NCBI RefSeq assembly: GCF_963678635.1
Contig: NC_087069.1
Location: 48,256,276-48,316,275 of the forward strand
Origin: Symsagittifera roscoffensis
Lineage: Eukaryota; Xenacoelomorpha; Acoela; Convolutidae
Direction of reading: 5' to 3'
Length of the DNA stretch: 60,000 bases
Part shown: piece after piece, positions 33,966-45,839 of the stretch
How positions within the stretch are numbered: position 1 is the stretch's first letter
Layout: every line of letters starts with the position of its first letter
Notes under the pieces: generated by a model
Databases searched by the model: none
What the model was told of the DNA's origin: nothing
Seen by the model: only the letters and a program-made list of their open reading frames with translations
Position numbers and translations under genes: made by a program

Positions 33966-35125
33966 TTTCAATTGTAAAAAGAAGTGCTTGGATGACTCCA
34001 GAGAGTTACATCAAAAGTCATTGACCAGAATTGAACAAATTGAATGCCAAAGTCAAGTGGTTCAGCTAAAAAAAATTACACTATCTGAAGAAGAGTTGTT
34101 TAATTTAAGATGATTTTTTCCATTGATTGATCAATTCATCAAGTTTCATCATTACAATTATAACCAAAATAATGCAAGCAAACAAGAAGTTCATCTTCCC
34201 AGTCTAGTCTTAGTTCCCAAACGTCACCTCGGAATACAAATGGTCCTCAGCAACAGTGACCATCCTGAAAAAGTTCAAAATTTAGTAAAAGAAAACTCTG
34301 TAAAGAAAACTGCTTTTCACGCAAAACTGAAAAAATCATTTGTGTGTATGAAATCATGCCAATGTCAATGAAATAATTAATTTTATAACGCAGGTTATAC
34401 TCGATACAAGATTTTTATTGTTCAGAAGTATAAAATATTCTTGTTATGACATCAGCATATGTTTTTTCCATCTTCTCAAGACACAGTTGATATAGAAAAT
34501 AGGTCGTAATTAGAAAGAGAGAAAGAAACCAAATCAAAAATCTGAAACTGTCTGAAAAATTTTTGGAAGTTTTGTACTGATGTTTTTGTCTCCAAACCAG
34601 AAGTGGTCAATTGACTTTAATTTACCAAATTATTGTATCTATAAAGTTTATTGGACGCAACTAATCGTTTGGTTTTTAACAGAACTTTGGTTTTCAGAAT
34701 TTTGGTTTTCAGAATTTTGGCTTCCATACAGTTTTCTGGTTTTCAATAAGGTCTGGCAATGATTTAGAGCAAACAAGGATTTAATCTTATCATATTTGTA
34801 TTTTATGTTTGATTCGAGTATTTGAAAGCATAGAAATGGCAGCAGAACAAATTGCTCTAAATCCAAAGCAGAGGTAAACCAGAGAACAACCATACACAGT
34901 ACATCTGTTGCTTGATAACTCCATCAAAAACAAAAACGGCAATTATCCGACTTGAACTGCTTAGGACCCCTAATTACAACAAAAACAGCAACATTTCCTC
35001 CAGTCATACCAACCCATGAAACAAGTATCATTGCCAAAGCAAAAAATAATCACAAGAAGAAGCTCTCCTTCTCACTGAAGACAATGAAGAAAAACTGGAA
35101 ACAAGTGCTGAGCTTAATGATGCAT
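33950..35125 (+). pseudogene. Array head block (unknown protein), copy 4
   Basis: Fourth head block, with the frame 34123-34371 matching copy 3. About 70-90 bp including the IHEPDA patch are deleted near 34558, where CTGTCTGAAAAAT joins TTTTTGGAAG. A short TTTTGGTTTTCAGAA duplication is at about 34686-34715. Confidence 0.45.
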
Positions 35126-35130
35126 TAACT

Positions 35131-36430
35131 AGTGAATTATGTTACAATTACAACTCAAGGACTACATTGAACCTCAGCGAGCAGAACAAATTCAGAAAAA
35201 TATTTAAAAAGTCGAAGCAAGTCATAATAACAAAAACACGTTAACAAAGTTCCAACCGGTCTTGAAGCATCAGTTTAATTTTATGATACACAACAACAAA
35301 ATGAAACATTGTATAGCCCTGCTTCCTTCCGATTTTGAGTTTTCTCAATTTTGTTGAACAATGGTTATCAGCAAGTACGCCAAAGTCGGGATTCAGTCAA
35401 GGATTACCGAACAAGCTCAATGTAAGCAAAAAAGCAGAGATTCCACAATTCCACGTCAACATCTACAGCCATCCTTTCTCCCAGAAAAAGTCGACAATCT
35501 CCTGCTCAAATTACATTAGAAGACAGAACCAATAGAACAGTTGCAGACAGTGAAAGAAAACGGACAGCGCATAAAGCCAAACGAGAAGAAGAGAAGAATA
35601 AGGCAAGAAGACACTGAAGCTTCAAGAACGCCCGATAACAATTCAGACTCCGCAACAATAGGGAGGACAAAAACGAAAACAAAAAAGGGGCAAGTTTACA
35701 GCACTTGAAGAAAAATTAATAAAAACTAAGTTTACAAGTAAAAATCTAGCCGAACGAAACATTGTCAATTGACCTGGCGTATTTTTTTAAACTTGAAGAT
35801 TACAAGGAAGACATTAAGTATCTTATTATTACAGTGGGTTGCATGTCCCGCTTTCATCGTGTACAACCATTGAAATCAAATTATGTCATATCAACTGCAG
35901 AAGCATTCAAACAAAAGTTTAAAATAAAATAGACAAAACTAAATTGAAGGGATCTTTCAAAAACATAATCAAAAAATGGGTGTTGAATCTTATACAACAT
36001 TAAGTGAAAAAACATCGTCTGTCGCGTAGAGGAACATTTGATCAGTTAAGGGTTTGATTTCTAGGTATTTCGAGGAAAAATGGATTCATTCATTCATTGA
36101 TAAGCTTCGAGATTTTTTCATAACAAGTAGCTCGAGAACGAACCGCGTTATGAAACTAGCCCCAAACAAGTGATCAAAACGTTTGTTTCACTTCTAATTT
36201 GATTGAGAGCGGAACAATCGCTGAAACTAGTTCGCCTAGCAATGTCTTACAATGAATTTTTTGTTAGAAATTCGAAGAATATACATAATCCTTCCCTGTG
36301 AAAATTTTTGGAAAAATCGACATACAAACAGGAAACGCACCAACTTATAAACTCATCGACGCTGAAAAAGAACCAAGATAAGATAAATTTTATGAGCCTG
36401 AACTAGTCAGGTTTTGGAAAAAAAAGCAAT
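35131..36430 (+). pseudogene. Polinton-type integrase, copy d
   Basis: The fourth integrase copy; slightly shorter, with a deletion of about 130 bp between AAATCTAGC and GAACGAAACATTG (near 35750). First Asp kept (SIDLAYFF), VTVGCMSRF shared with copy a. The Glu codon is TAG, an amber stop (36027-36029). Also many frameshifts. Its ancestral Glu position is again one step from CAG. Confidence 0.6.
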
Positions 36431-36489
36431 AAGCTGAACAAAGTCTGACATATTTAAAAAAAAAATTCATTTACTTTTACAAATGTTTC

Positions 36490-37305
36490 ATCAGCCTCAA
36501 GGAAATTTTTCTTTGAAAACTTGATAGCGAGCTTTAAAAATCTCTTCAGCGATGATATTGATCTAGAAGGTGAATCGAAAGTTCCATTGACAGAAAAAAC
36601 GTTTCTTACTCATTTCAACAATGGGATGGATACCAAAAAAGTGTACTGCAAAAATACAAAATTGAAGCAAGACTTACAGTGATAAAAGGTAAAATATGTA
36701 GCCCATAAGATGGAGAGACAGGTGAAATCACAAAGGGTGATTATGGTTAAATCGAGAAACAATTCAACGAAATCAATTGGATAATTTCAGTTATAGCATC
36801 GACTCCATTACCAAACATTTTTTCCTTATGAAAGGATTATTGGGAAGGCATTATATTTGAGAGTCCTCAGATTCCCAGAGATTTAGGTTTCAACTGTACA
36901 CGAGAATGAAAGGGACAACCATATTGGTTATAAACAATCCAGTCATAACCATAGCACTCTCACTTCACAAAATCTCATCTCTGACTATTCTGTTGATACT
37001 TCTGCTGGAACTCAAATAATGTTTATCTACCTTGAGAAAACTCGTTGTCAGATTCCAGATCGTTGTTATGAGTCATTGATACAAATCGAAGAGTGAAAAA
37101 CAGTAACGCTTGCAGCATTGAACCAAATCATGAAAAAGTTTTCAGCAACTTGAATTATAAAAACACCTCATGAATAACATCCAGAGCGTTTTGGTAAAGC
37201 TACCACTAGAAACTGGTAAACTTGTACCCTTTCCGGAAGGAGAAAGAGGAGAAGTTGTTTTGACTTTGAAATCTCAAAGATTTTTCCGATTATGCAGGCG
37301 TACTA
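36490..37305 (+). pseudogene. Polinton minor capsid-like protein, copy d
   Basis: Retains the IDLEGESK region deleted in copy c. A deletion near 37060 removes the patch seen as DDIKVSMLRVF in copy c. The C-terminal end is open at 37170-37409: NNIQSVLVKLPLETGKLVPF, then GEVVLTLKSQRF. It lies immediately upstream of the basic protein, with the same overlapping ATGCAGGCGTAC start at 37294. Confidence 0.6.
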
Positions 37306-37640
37306 TCATAATCAAGCGAACATGCCACAGTTCTCAGGACATTAGAGACAGCGGGGTAATGGCTTCGGGGTTCTGGCTTTGGACATTGGACGAGTGGCAA
37401 TTCCATTAGCTCGGAAATTTAAAGTATCATCAGAAAAAAAAGTTACAAGTTCAAGCAGCACCCGAAATAAAAGATATAGCAACTCGGAAGAAAACACGAA
37501 GCAAGCATGAAAAACACAGTAAAAAGCACAATCAAAAAACAAGTTGGTCAGAAAAAAAAGACGACAAAAAAACGACAAAACGAAGAACAAAAATCTCATT
37601 TCAAGCAAACGAACTCCACTGAGAAAATGCTCTAGTTTTT
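37294..37640 (+). pseudogene. Small basic protein, copy d (native 3' end)
   Basis: The tail continues past the point (about 37560) where the other copies switch to the head block: KKRRQKNDKTKNKNLISS-like lysine-rich residues. So this unit shows the natural order: minor capsid, small basic protein, major capsid. The frame is broken by small length changes in A-runs. Confidence 0.5.
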
Positions 37641-38905
37641 TCATCAAGGTGCGAAAGGATTTCCAAAATTATTACTAACTGAAGCAACTCACAGCTCAAA
37701 AAAATTTTTGAAAAACCTCCTTTACTCGTTACATTTGAAAATCCAATCACTCGCAAAATTGGTTCCTCTTGTTCACTGATAGTCCCATGCTCGCATTTGA
37801 AGTTTTAGGAGATAGAAACTTACTTTTTGATCTTCAACGAACTAACTTGGAAATTGTCGCACGCATCATTCAACTTAATGGTAATGTCCTGTGAAGTCAT
37901 GCTACAGACGCATCCCAACGAGACACGCCATATTTGGTCAAAGATCCCCTTTCATATTTGGTTTCCGAATGCACGAGTGGAGAAAAAAAATCAACGACTG
38001 ATGCCATTTCTGTACAGAAAAAACTCATTGAGACCGAATTTTCACACGACAAAAATGCAAAACAAACATGGCTTGCCTGACAAAAATATTTTTATTAAGG
38101 TTATCTGTCTAGTTTTGCAGGCTGACGATTTCGCGGAACGTAAGCGGATCCTGGCTGTCTTTGGAGAATTGCATTTATTTGTTAAAATTGCATGTGAGTT
38201 CTTATCTTGTGACAAGGATCTAATTAGTGATAATAAATCTAGACTTTCTATGAGAAGATCCCTAATGACTAGGTTATTATGTCAGACCACCGAGAAAAAC
38301 ATTGTCAGTTTCAAATCAGGGAGGCAGACCTATATAGGCGCAAATTGGCAGAAACAGACTTCGCACTTTCATCGATAGAAAAAACTCTGTTGAAAACAGC
38401 AGCATTCTAATGTTATATTGAAGTTTTACTTGGTACTTTTTTGGCCAAAAGTGAAATACAAAGCTGGTGCAGAAAAGATATTTTTGCCAAAGAGCCTTTT
38501 TATTGAATGATTGTGCCAATGAAGACGAATACGGCTTACTTGGGTACAAATCGAACAAACCGTTTCGTTATCAAAAGTTTTGACTATATGAAATCATGGC
38601 TCACCGAAACGGTCTAGCCAATGCAGGTATACCTGTATCAACAGCTAACAACCATAGAATAAACTATAACACAACAAACTAAAACCAGTTCGGCCAAATA
38701 TCACAATCATTATAATATGTCATTTGATGTCAAGTTTACTCAGGATACTTCACATGACCAAATGCACCATTTTAGTAGATAGGAAATTAGATGCACCGCT
38801 GGCGTATACCGTGTAGTTATTTTTCATGGGAGAGCCTGCATCAAAGTTTTTTGTGCGTTCCGTTAGAATAATAGCCAAAAACACTGTTTTGACATATGTC
38901 GAAAA
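37640..38905 (+). pseudogene. Polinton double-jelly-roll major capsid protein remnant
   Basis: The family forms the hexameric capsomers of Polinton virions. Patches in the right order but in different frames are IFEKPPLLVTFEN (about 37705), FEVLGDRNLLFDLQRTNLE (about 37795), KKLIETEFSHDKNAKQTWLA (about 38018), LFVKIACEFLSCDKDLIS (about 38178), IEKTLLKTAAF (about 38375), NTAYLGTNRTN (about 38525) and IIAKNTVLTYVE near the end (about 38868). The first D-L-x-x-T-x-L-x-x-x-A pattern and the GTNRTNxF patch are typical. The longest open part is 37827-38378. At least six frame changes or stops. Single copy in the window. Confidence 0.65.
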
Positions 38906-39350
38906 ATGAAATGGACAAGCTGCAGATTACTGAGCTTGTTAACCGATGCAGAATGTGAAAAACCAGTTTCGAGGCATTTTTCCAGCTTATCTAGCCTTAA
39001 AACAATTTTGAAACGCGACAAAACTCTCAAGATAGTGATCGGCACTCAACTCAGTCCAGCTAGGAACTCACTGGTTACTATTCGCTCAAGCTGGCCGGTC
39101 TAATTTTTTTGTTGACCCTGCTGACAAGGACTACTTAACTATCCAGATGTATAAAAAAGTCTGAGGGATTCCATTCATGAAGGAAACAAAATACTGACGA
39201 ACGAACCAATTCAATCAGCTAACTCAATCTTGCGTGGATTTTATCGTGATTTTGATGATCAGGTTATAATTTTAACTAGATTTTTTAAATATTTTTTGGT
39301 TAAAGGAAATAACATCATGAGTTTTGCTTAACAATATGATGTTATAAAGT
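38905..39350 (+). pseudogene. Polinton adenovirus-type cysteine protease remnant (PRO)
   Basis: Follows the capsid gene by a few bases. The frame 38906-39103 reads LLTDAECEKPVSRHFSSL. This resembles the family's N-terminal substrate-binding stretch; LKIVIGTQLSP follows, matching the strand before the catalytic His. Further, FFVDPADKDYLTI, and a late patch with a cysteine (LNLAWILS and overlapping QSCVDF frames near 39225-39240) could be the catalytic Cys region. The His is not evident (damaged around 39080). Decayed; assignment is supported mainly by position after the major capsid remnant. Confidence 0.5.
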
Positions 39351-41857
39351 AGTGATAGGATGCTTTCTATAACGTTTTTACTTTTTTTATATGATTTTTT
39401 TCAAATAATTGTTTTACCAATTTTGTAGCTTGAACTCAATCATTCATTGTGAACTTGTTGAGATAAATCTTAACGATCGATTGATGGCAATCGAAACAAA
39501 ATTTATCATCTTGGCTGCATGTTCAGACGAGTTACTGATACTTATATAAAACTAAGAAAAATAAATCATCTTGTAGCTTGGCAAAGATGCAATAGCAATT
39601 TAACTGTTTGCTAGTTTTAGCATTCTAACAACTACAAATTTATAAGTCTGCAAAACCAATCTTTGCCTTTTTACAGCTACAAAAATCCTGCACTCATGCA
39701 ATTCTTCCAAAAACATAGAACATGCTGATTTTTAGTTCCAATTTCTACCAACATTCGTTGTGTTTGCTGAATATTTAGGACGCTATAAATTTCAATACAT
39801 ACTCTACAGCTTGAAAGAAAAATAACTAATTAACCGATGGTAGAAATTTTTTAAAGTATTTTAACTAACTCAATTATAATTCAAATGACAAACGGTGTTG
39901 TGAAGGTTTTTTAACTTTTTTTTATACGTAAAACGAAAACTCAATGCTTCAAGCTTAGCAAACAAAAGTGATCCAAACTTTTTTACACTATTGAAAAACA
40001 AAGTTGAAAGACAAAAAAAAGAAGAGTATAGCAAATAAAACATTGAAAGGACAGGTAGCGAATTGCGAGCAGGAAACAGAAAATATTTGTCACTTCCGGA
40101 TGAAAATGCGAATCTATAGTTAAATTCTGATGTTTGAGTGTCGTATAAGACAATGATTTGAGTTTACAATAGTTTATTTTCTGATTGATTTTGTCTCAAC
40201 TTTCGCAACAAAAGTAACGGAGTATTTGAGTATATGGTTTTTTCGTTCTTCAGACAAAATTCGACTTTTTAACTGAGAATTTTTGACGGGTTTTGTTAAT
40301 ATCAGCCAAAAAATATTGTTGTCCTGATCTCAAATTTGAAACGATATTTTACTTGTGTTTCATTTTTGTAAAAATATGCGGGTTTACACATTGCTAATAT
40401 TGCCAATTTTGGACAATTACCTTGCTATATATTTCGCGCTAATAAAGCGCAAGCGGAGATTTAGTCCGTCTGAGAAAATGTTGCAAATTGGTTGATGGAA
40501 ACTTATTTGCCCTAGAGAACGCATTTTGTATCTTCTAAAATTTAGACTCTATATTTGGAAAACTCAGATGATCGCTCCAATTTTTTAATGTGAATCAGAA
40601 CAAAAACAAAACTGTTTTCTGTACAGATGTGATTGGAACATTTTTATTAGACATCCATAATCTCTAGAAAGAATAACCTCGTTTTTCATCTTTTTTTTGT
40701 TCGTTTTTTTGGTCGCTAGGAGCTAATTACGATGAATCAATAAAATTTTTCAATTTTTTTTCTAAAAACGAAACAAAAATATCGTTCAGAATGAAAAAAA
40801 AATTTCAACTGCTGAAATTCAAATAGTAACATAATCTAATCAGAGCTGTTACCAGGTCCAGAAAATTTTTTTTTGAGATTTTCATTGGCTTCTTGATGTC
40901 TCATTTCTTTGATAATAATGAAATTTACTCGAGAAGTCGCTAAGTAAACTGCAGTTTTAAAGTTGATATCAACTCTAGCACAGCGCATTGGAAAGAAATG
41001 CTCGTTTAGTTTTAACTGCGGAATTTAAACCCTAAATCAATTTCGGCTGCTTTTTTAAGAAAACATAGAAAAAAAAACAATTGGTCAATTTTTGCTGTTT
41101 TTGAGAGCGAGTTATCCAAAATAAGGTTACTAACCTTGATGGTGCAAAAGTTAGAGAAACAACTTCATCAGAAAAAGAAAAAGAAACAGCCATTGGTAAA
41201 CAAAAACTAGTAATTTTTTCAACCTTCAGAAAACCGGTTGAATTTTTTCTTTAAGTGATTACAAATCAATTGATAATTGAATTATAAGGATGTGTGAAAT
41301 TTTTTGAAAATAAAAGTTATGTTTTTGCACAGGCATAATTTTTAAAAATTTTGAGTATCTTCATCTTAAGAGGAAATCAAATTGGGTACATCAAACACAA
41401 AACACAGAAGAATTTAAACTTCTGCTGAAAGTTCGAACCTAAAAAGTAAAAAAAATGATACATGAGCAAAACTGTTTTTCGATGAAATTTTTTTTCATGT
41501 CGATGTTAACAAAAACTCAAACAAATTGTCCGACTTCGTTCACAACCTGAAAAAAAAGGATACACAGGTGCCCTAATGCAGATAATAACAAATCCCAATT
41601 GACGGCTACCGATTTTATCGAGTTTTTTTTCTCGAAAATTGGGCCATCAATTTCTGCAGGTTTTAAGAAATGTGTAGATTATATAATGTTAGTATGATTC
41701 GCCACAGAAATAGAAAAAGAAAATAAGTGTATGGACAATAAAAAAAGCAAAGAAACTTACGGCATTGCAAAATATATAAATAAAATTATCAACCATGTAG
41801 TGTGTTAACCTGTATCTGATATCGTCATTGAAATTTTGTCATTATTTGCCATTCCAG
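39351..41857. other. AT-rich interval, no gene seen
   Basis: No open frame above about 60 codons with coding-like composition and no repeat partner elsewhere in the window. Homopolymer A and T runs dominate. Confidence 0.5.
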
Positions 41858-41980
41858 CCAGTCTAAAACATGCCAGAACAATCATTCTTTACAAAGAAGT
41901 CAACAAAACAATCGTTACAATTCCCGCCAAGCATTGATTTTATCTATTCTGGGCAAGGAACGTTTGAAAGTCTTCTAATG
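41858..41980 (+). CDS. Candidate first coding exon of a host gene
   Basis: The region reads as 5'-leader plus 37 codons, MPEQSFFTKKSTKQSLQFPP continuing to GQGTFESLLM. A pyrimidine-containing acceptor-like ATTTGCCATTCCAG ends at 41857, only 12 bases before the ATG at 41870. The last codon is followed by GTAATGATAC, a fair donor. Without splicing the frame would go on for 20 more codons to TGA at 42041-42043, a 57-residue product. A possible next exon follows acceptor TTTTTTTTCAG at 42147 and reads SRHRFNTQDL before a stop at 42187-42189. Base composition is clearly less AT-rich than the flanks. No family recognised. Confidence 0.35.
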
Positions 41981-43090
41981 GTAATGATACGCAAGAGCCG
42001 GCGCGTTGCTTTTTATGAGACTTTTCAGAAGTTTTTTCGGTGATACTTCTGCTGAAAAAATGTTTACTTACTATGAAAATCTTTGACAGTTTTACTTCTT
42101 GACATTTTTACACTTGAAGGTGAACTCAAAAACAAGTTTTTTTTCAGTCGCGACATCGCTTCAATACTCAAGATTTGTTTTTTTGTTAAGTATTTTTTCT
42201 GAAAAAGGTAACCTTCCGACTATAAAAATTTCTAACTAAAGTTCTGATTAAAAAACTGTGTTCTTTAAAAATACCGTCTGAAAATACCGTTGTATCTTTC
42301 TGACTACAAAAATTTTCTGAATAAATAAAATACCCCTTACTCACATTTAGTTTTTTTGCGGATAATTTTTTGTGAGGTAAAAATTAGGTATACCCAATAA
42401 AAAAATTACGTTCCTGTTCTGACAACTCTCGAAGACCACTCGCTTACCATTAAAAACTCTTTGTTACTGTTATTTACGAATCACTTACACTTGAAGGGTA
42501 GGCATTCACCTCCATAAAAACGATAACAAGAATAATTTTAATGGTTGTTTTTTATGCAATTTTCCAATACACTTGAATGCAATCTAAGTATAAGCTGTTT
42601 TACACAGTATGCATTTTTATGAGAAATTTTTCAACTAACCTTTGAAACACTAAGCTATGGTTAAAAAATGATAATATATAAATATATAAAATGAGTATAA
42701 CTTCAAAGTAAAAACATTCAAAGGTAAAATCAGTAGCTCCAAAAAAAAACTTTCTTTTCTCAAACAAATGCTAGTGATAATTATAAAAAACATTGAAATA
42801 AAAAGTTTGATTCAGTGAAGCAGACAACCATACTTTGACATATGCTTGCTTGTAAACAGTCTGATTTCGTGAATTTAATATCTGTGATGCCATTCAGAGA
42901 TATTAAAGGCTAGTAAGTTTTGAACTTTCTTAAATATTTGAACTCCGTAATGAACATTTAAACAGTTTACTCTCGATTCAAACCGTTAGTAAAATTCTAT
43001 AAAAGAACTTGCAGCCTAAATCGGAGCTATTGATAATTCTAAAAATCAAAAGTTAAAGTATGAGAAATGAAGCAGACCTCGATATGCTTG

Positions 43091-43570
43091 CATTAAGGCA
43101 GTTGGTTTTTAATTCTAATATCCTCGAGAGTTTCTGCACCATCTTCTTTCCAAAAATATATCGTAAACGTTTTAGGCAACAAAAAACGTATAAATTCTTC
43201 CTCGTTGGACAAATCCCAACCGACTATAAGACTCAAAGGAATGTTGATTTTCTGTTCTTCCGGTTCGTGGCCAGAAGTTCGAGTGTAGCGTGCCTGCACG
43301 CTTAGATAATCGAAAGTTTTCTCCTCTGTCAACAAAAAGTAGCCGTGACATTTTTGGCATAGAAAGGTCTTCACTTCTGTGGATGGTTTCTGTTTGAAAT
43401 GATGTGTCTGGTTGACAAAATGGCAGCCTGGACATTTGAACTTGTAATAAACTGTAACCGTTTCAAATTGAACGTTTTCATCAATTATTTGTCCTGTAAT
43501 AGGATCCTCGCTGCGGCTGCAATTGTAGCTCTGATCCATTCAACTGATCGTAGACTGTGTCAGATTAAAC
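43091..43570 (-). CDS. Intact 148-residue protein with paired CxxC (candidate host gene)
   Basis: ATG at 43539-43537, stop TAA at 43093-43091. An in-frame TGA directly precedes the ATG, so the start is well defined. An acceptor-like TTAATTTTTCTCTGCAG ends at 43571, about 31 bases upstream of the ATG, which fits a 5'-UTR intron or trans-splicing. Residues about 36-65 hold FKCPGCHFVNQTHHF and FLCQKCHGYFLL, a CxxC-x(24)-CxxC zinc-ribbon-like pair with extra histidines. The C-terminal half has SLIVGWDLSNEEEFIRFLLP. No damage is seen, in contrast to all mobile-element ORFs here. Probably a small zinc-binding protein; family and role unknown. Confidence 0.55.
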
Positions 43571-43571
43571 C

Positions 43572-44880
43572 TGCAGAGAAAAATTAAGATTGACTGAGTT
43601 TTTTGGCTGATATTCTTAAAAGAAAAAAAAAGACGATCATTATTTCCAGATGTAAGCTAACCAGTAAAAAACATAAAAAACGGCGATAACTCTTAAAGAC
43701 TTCGGTAACTATTTTAAAAGCAAGTCAACCACAAGAAACGTTAGGAGAGAGATAAAATCAGGAAAAAGATGTTTACATAACTATTACGATCGCGTCAGAG
43801 TTCGATACACAATCGATTTTTTTCTGTCAAAATTTTGCTCCTTTTAGACCATTATTTGAAAATTAACCGAAACATGGCGTACGAGGCGATGCATTCAAAT
43901 AATAGTGTTTATAGTTAAAGCTTATATACTGAAATCAACAAGGTTTTTTTTGTCTAATAGAGCAATTTCATCAATTTCAAATAAAATGTACTTTCGATGC
44001 AGAAAAATGAATTTCTAGCTCAGGAAAATTTCTGCGACGAAAAGTAATTTCAAACGACCGGCTCTTTTTCCTTTATATATTTGAATAGATGCGTGAAATT
44101 GTAAGAAACAGATAAGTCCAAAAAGTCATCGATTGTGAATAATTCCGTTTTTTACTTGGAGTATTTCAGTTTTCATGAAACAATTTTTCGCTCCGTTTAT
44201 TCGAAGCATAGCTAACTTTTATTGTGAAACTTGACGCAGACAGTTAAACCAGGAAGTTTTAGACCATTAAGAAACTGGTAAATCTTTTAAAAAAACTTTA
44301 AAAATTCCATAAAGGAAAGCTCTGAGGAATTGTTCTTCATCTACGTATTTTTTCTCGGTCTAAATTTTTGTTCTGCTCAATTTTGCAATTCATGCTGAGC
44401 AAAATTTTTCTTCAAAACTGATTTTTTAGAGAAATAACCCGAATTCCCGTTCATTTTTATCCGCTACTTTATGACCTTTTAAAGTTTTATTGATTGTTGA
44501 ACTGTGATGCGGCTGGTTTAGGAGAACATGAGACAATTTAAAGGTGAGAAAATCAAGTTGGTTTCGAAAAATTGCTCAAAGATTCAATAATTAGATCAAT
44601 TTATGAATAAACAGCTTCGTACAAAGCGTAGCCAAATGAGAAACTTGGTTCAAATTAATATAAATTGAGGTACAAGAACTTCTTTCTTACCAGAGCAGAT
44701 GTAGAAAAGAAAATGTTTGACGAAAAAAATATTCCAACAAAAGCACGCAGTAAAGAGATAGAATTGTGCAATAATTAGGTAAAGCATACATTTAGTAGGT
44801 GGTGGCAAAACCTTTATCAACTACACTTTTCGCTGATGCAACAGTAACTCGATAAACTGAAGAAATATCTTAAAACAATT
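43572..44880. other. AT-rich interval, no gene seen
   Basis: Upstream side of the reverse-strand gene at 43091. A short forward ATGGCGTACGAGGCG stretch near 43874 follows a TTGCTCCTTTTAG acceptor-like site but closes after 13 codons without a donor. Confidence 0.4.
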
Positions 44881-44884
44881 TCCG

Positions 44885-45232
44885 CACCGCTGATTTAGTC
44901 AAGCTTTCAAGCACACTTTTGAAGAAACAGCTAAATGATTTTTCGGTTTCACTGATTTAGTCAAGTTTACCTTTTAAGAAACTGAAAATTGAGTTATTCG
45001 CAACGATGATTTAGTCAAGCTTTCAAGCACACTTATGAAGAAACAGCTAATTGATTTTTCGGCTTTGCTGAATTAGTCAAATTTAATTTACAGGGAACAG
45101 AAAGTTGAGTTTTCCAAAATCACTGATTTAGTCAATATTTCAGACTCACTTTCGAAGAAACAGGAAAATTATTCAATCTTACTCTTTCAGAAATATGAAA
45201 TTGAGTTTGCCGCACCGCTGATTTAACGTCCT
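44885..45232 (+). repeat. Minisatellite, ~58-bp unit with alternating (~117-bp) dimer
   Basis: CTGATTTAGTCAAG-like starts recur at about 44890, 44951, 45007, 45068, 45123 and 45218. Units 1 and 3 share CTTTCAAGCACACTT-TGAAGAAACAGCTAA; units 2 and 4 share a different second half (AGAAAnTTGAGTT), giving a two-unit higher-order period. The last units are degenerate. Confidence 0.8.
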
Positions 45233-45839
45233 TAAATGGTCAGTCACAAACGGAAAAAGAAGCAAATTTGGTAAAACATTAAGCCTAGAAGCCGGATGGT
45301 GTTTTACAGATACAAAAAAAACTGATTTTTGCTTTTTTTGTCGCTTCATTTAAGGTTATAGGTACGGGTTATGATTCACTAATTAGACAGTAGCAGTATT
45401 TGGCCAACATGAAAAACAAAATGATAAAAAAATGCTAATGTTTTCAAAAAAATTGTGGTTCTTTAGTTTATCCTCAACGTACACTGCAAATGCTCAAGAA
45501 CTGCACACTAGTGTCGTACTGAAAACCTCTATATCCTTGTTTTACCTCACTTTAGAACAATTTATGATCATTCGGAAGTTATCCCATTTGGGTTTTAGAG
45601 GTCAATTTAGTCTTAAATTCGGACTCTACAAATTTAATTGCATTTTTAAAAGTTAGTTATGGTCTCAAATTTGCATGCAGCATTAAATCTTGGAACACCT
45701 TTTTTTTAGTATTTTCTTCTCTTGATATCATTTTGAGTCAATGATATGTATTAAAAAGGAGTTTGGTTAGGGATTATTTTCCAAGCTATAAATGCTAAAT
45801 AAACGTCTAAAAAGATTTCGTTAAGCATATAAATGGATA

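Larger units (their letters stand above)
24931..37600 (+). repeat. Tandem array of Polinton segments, ~3.7-kb period
   Basis: Three successive units (24931-30234, 30235-33949, 33950-37600), each with head block, integrase, minor capsid and basic protein in that order. The first is longer by about 1.4 kb because it has two integrase copies in tandem. Two junctions (30229-30245 and 33943-33960) join the basic-protein tail to the head block at AAAATAGG(A/G)GACGTACG. Units differ by small indels and private deletions but look clearly more alike than either GC-rich arm pair. Confidence 0.8.

Noticed and set aside
43840-43915. Forward mini-ORF ATGGCGTACGAGGCG after an acceptor-like site
   Set aside because: Closes after 13 codons with no donor site.
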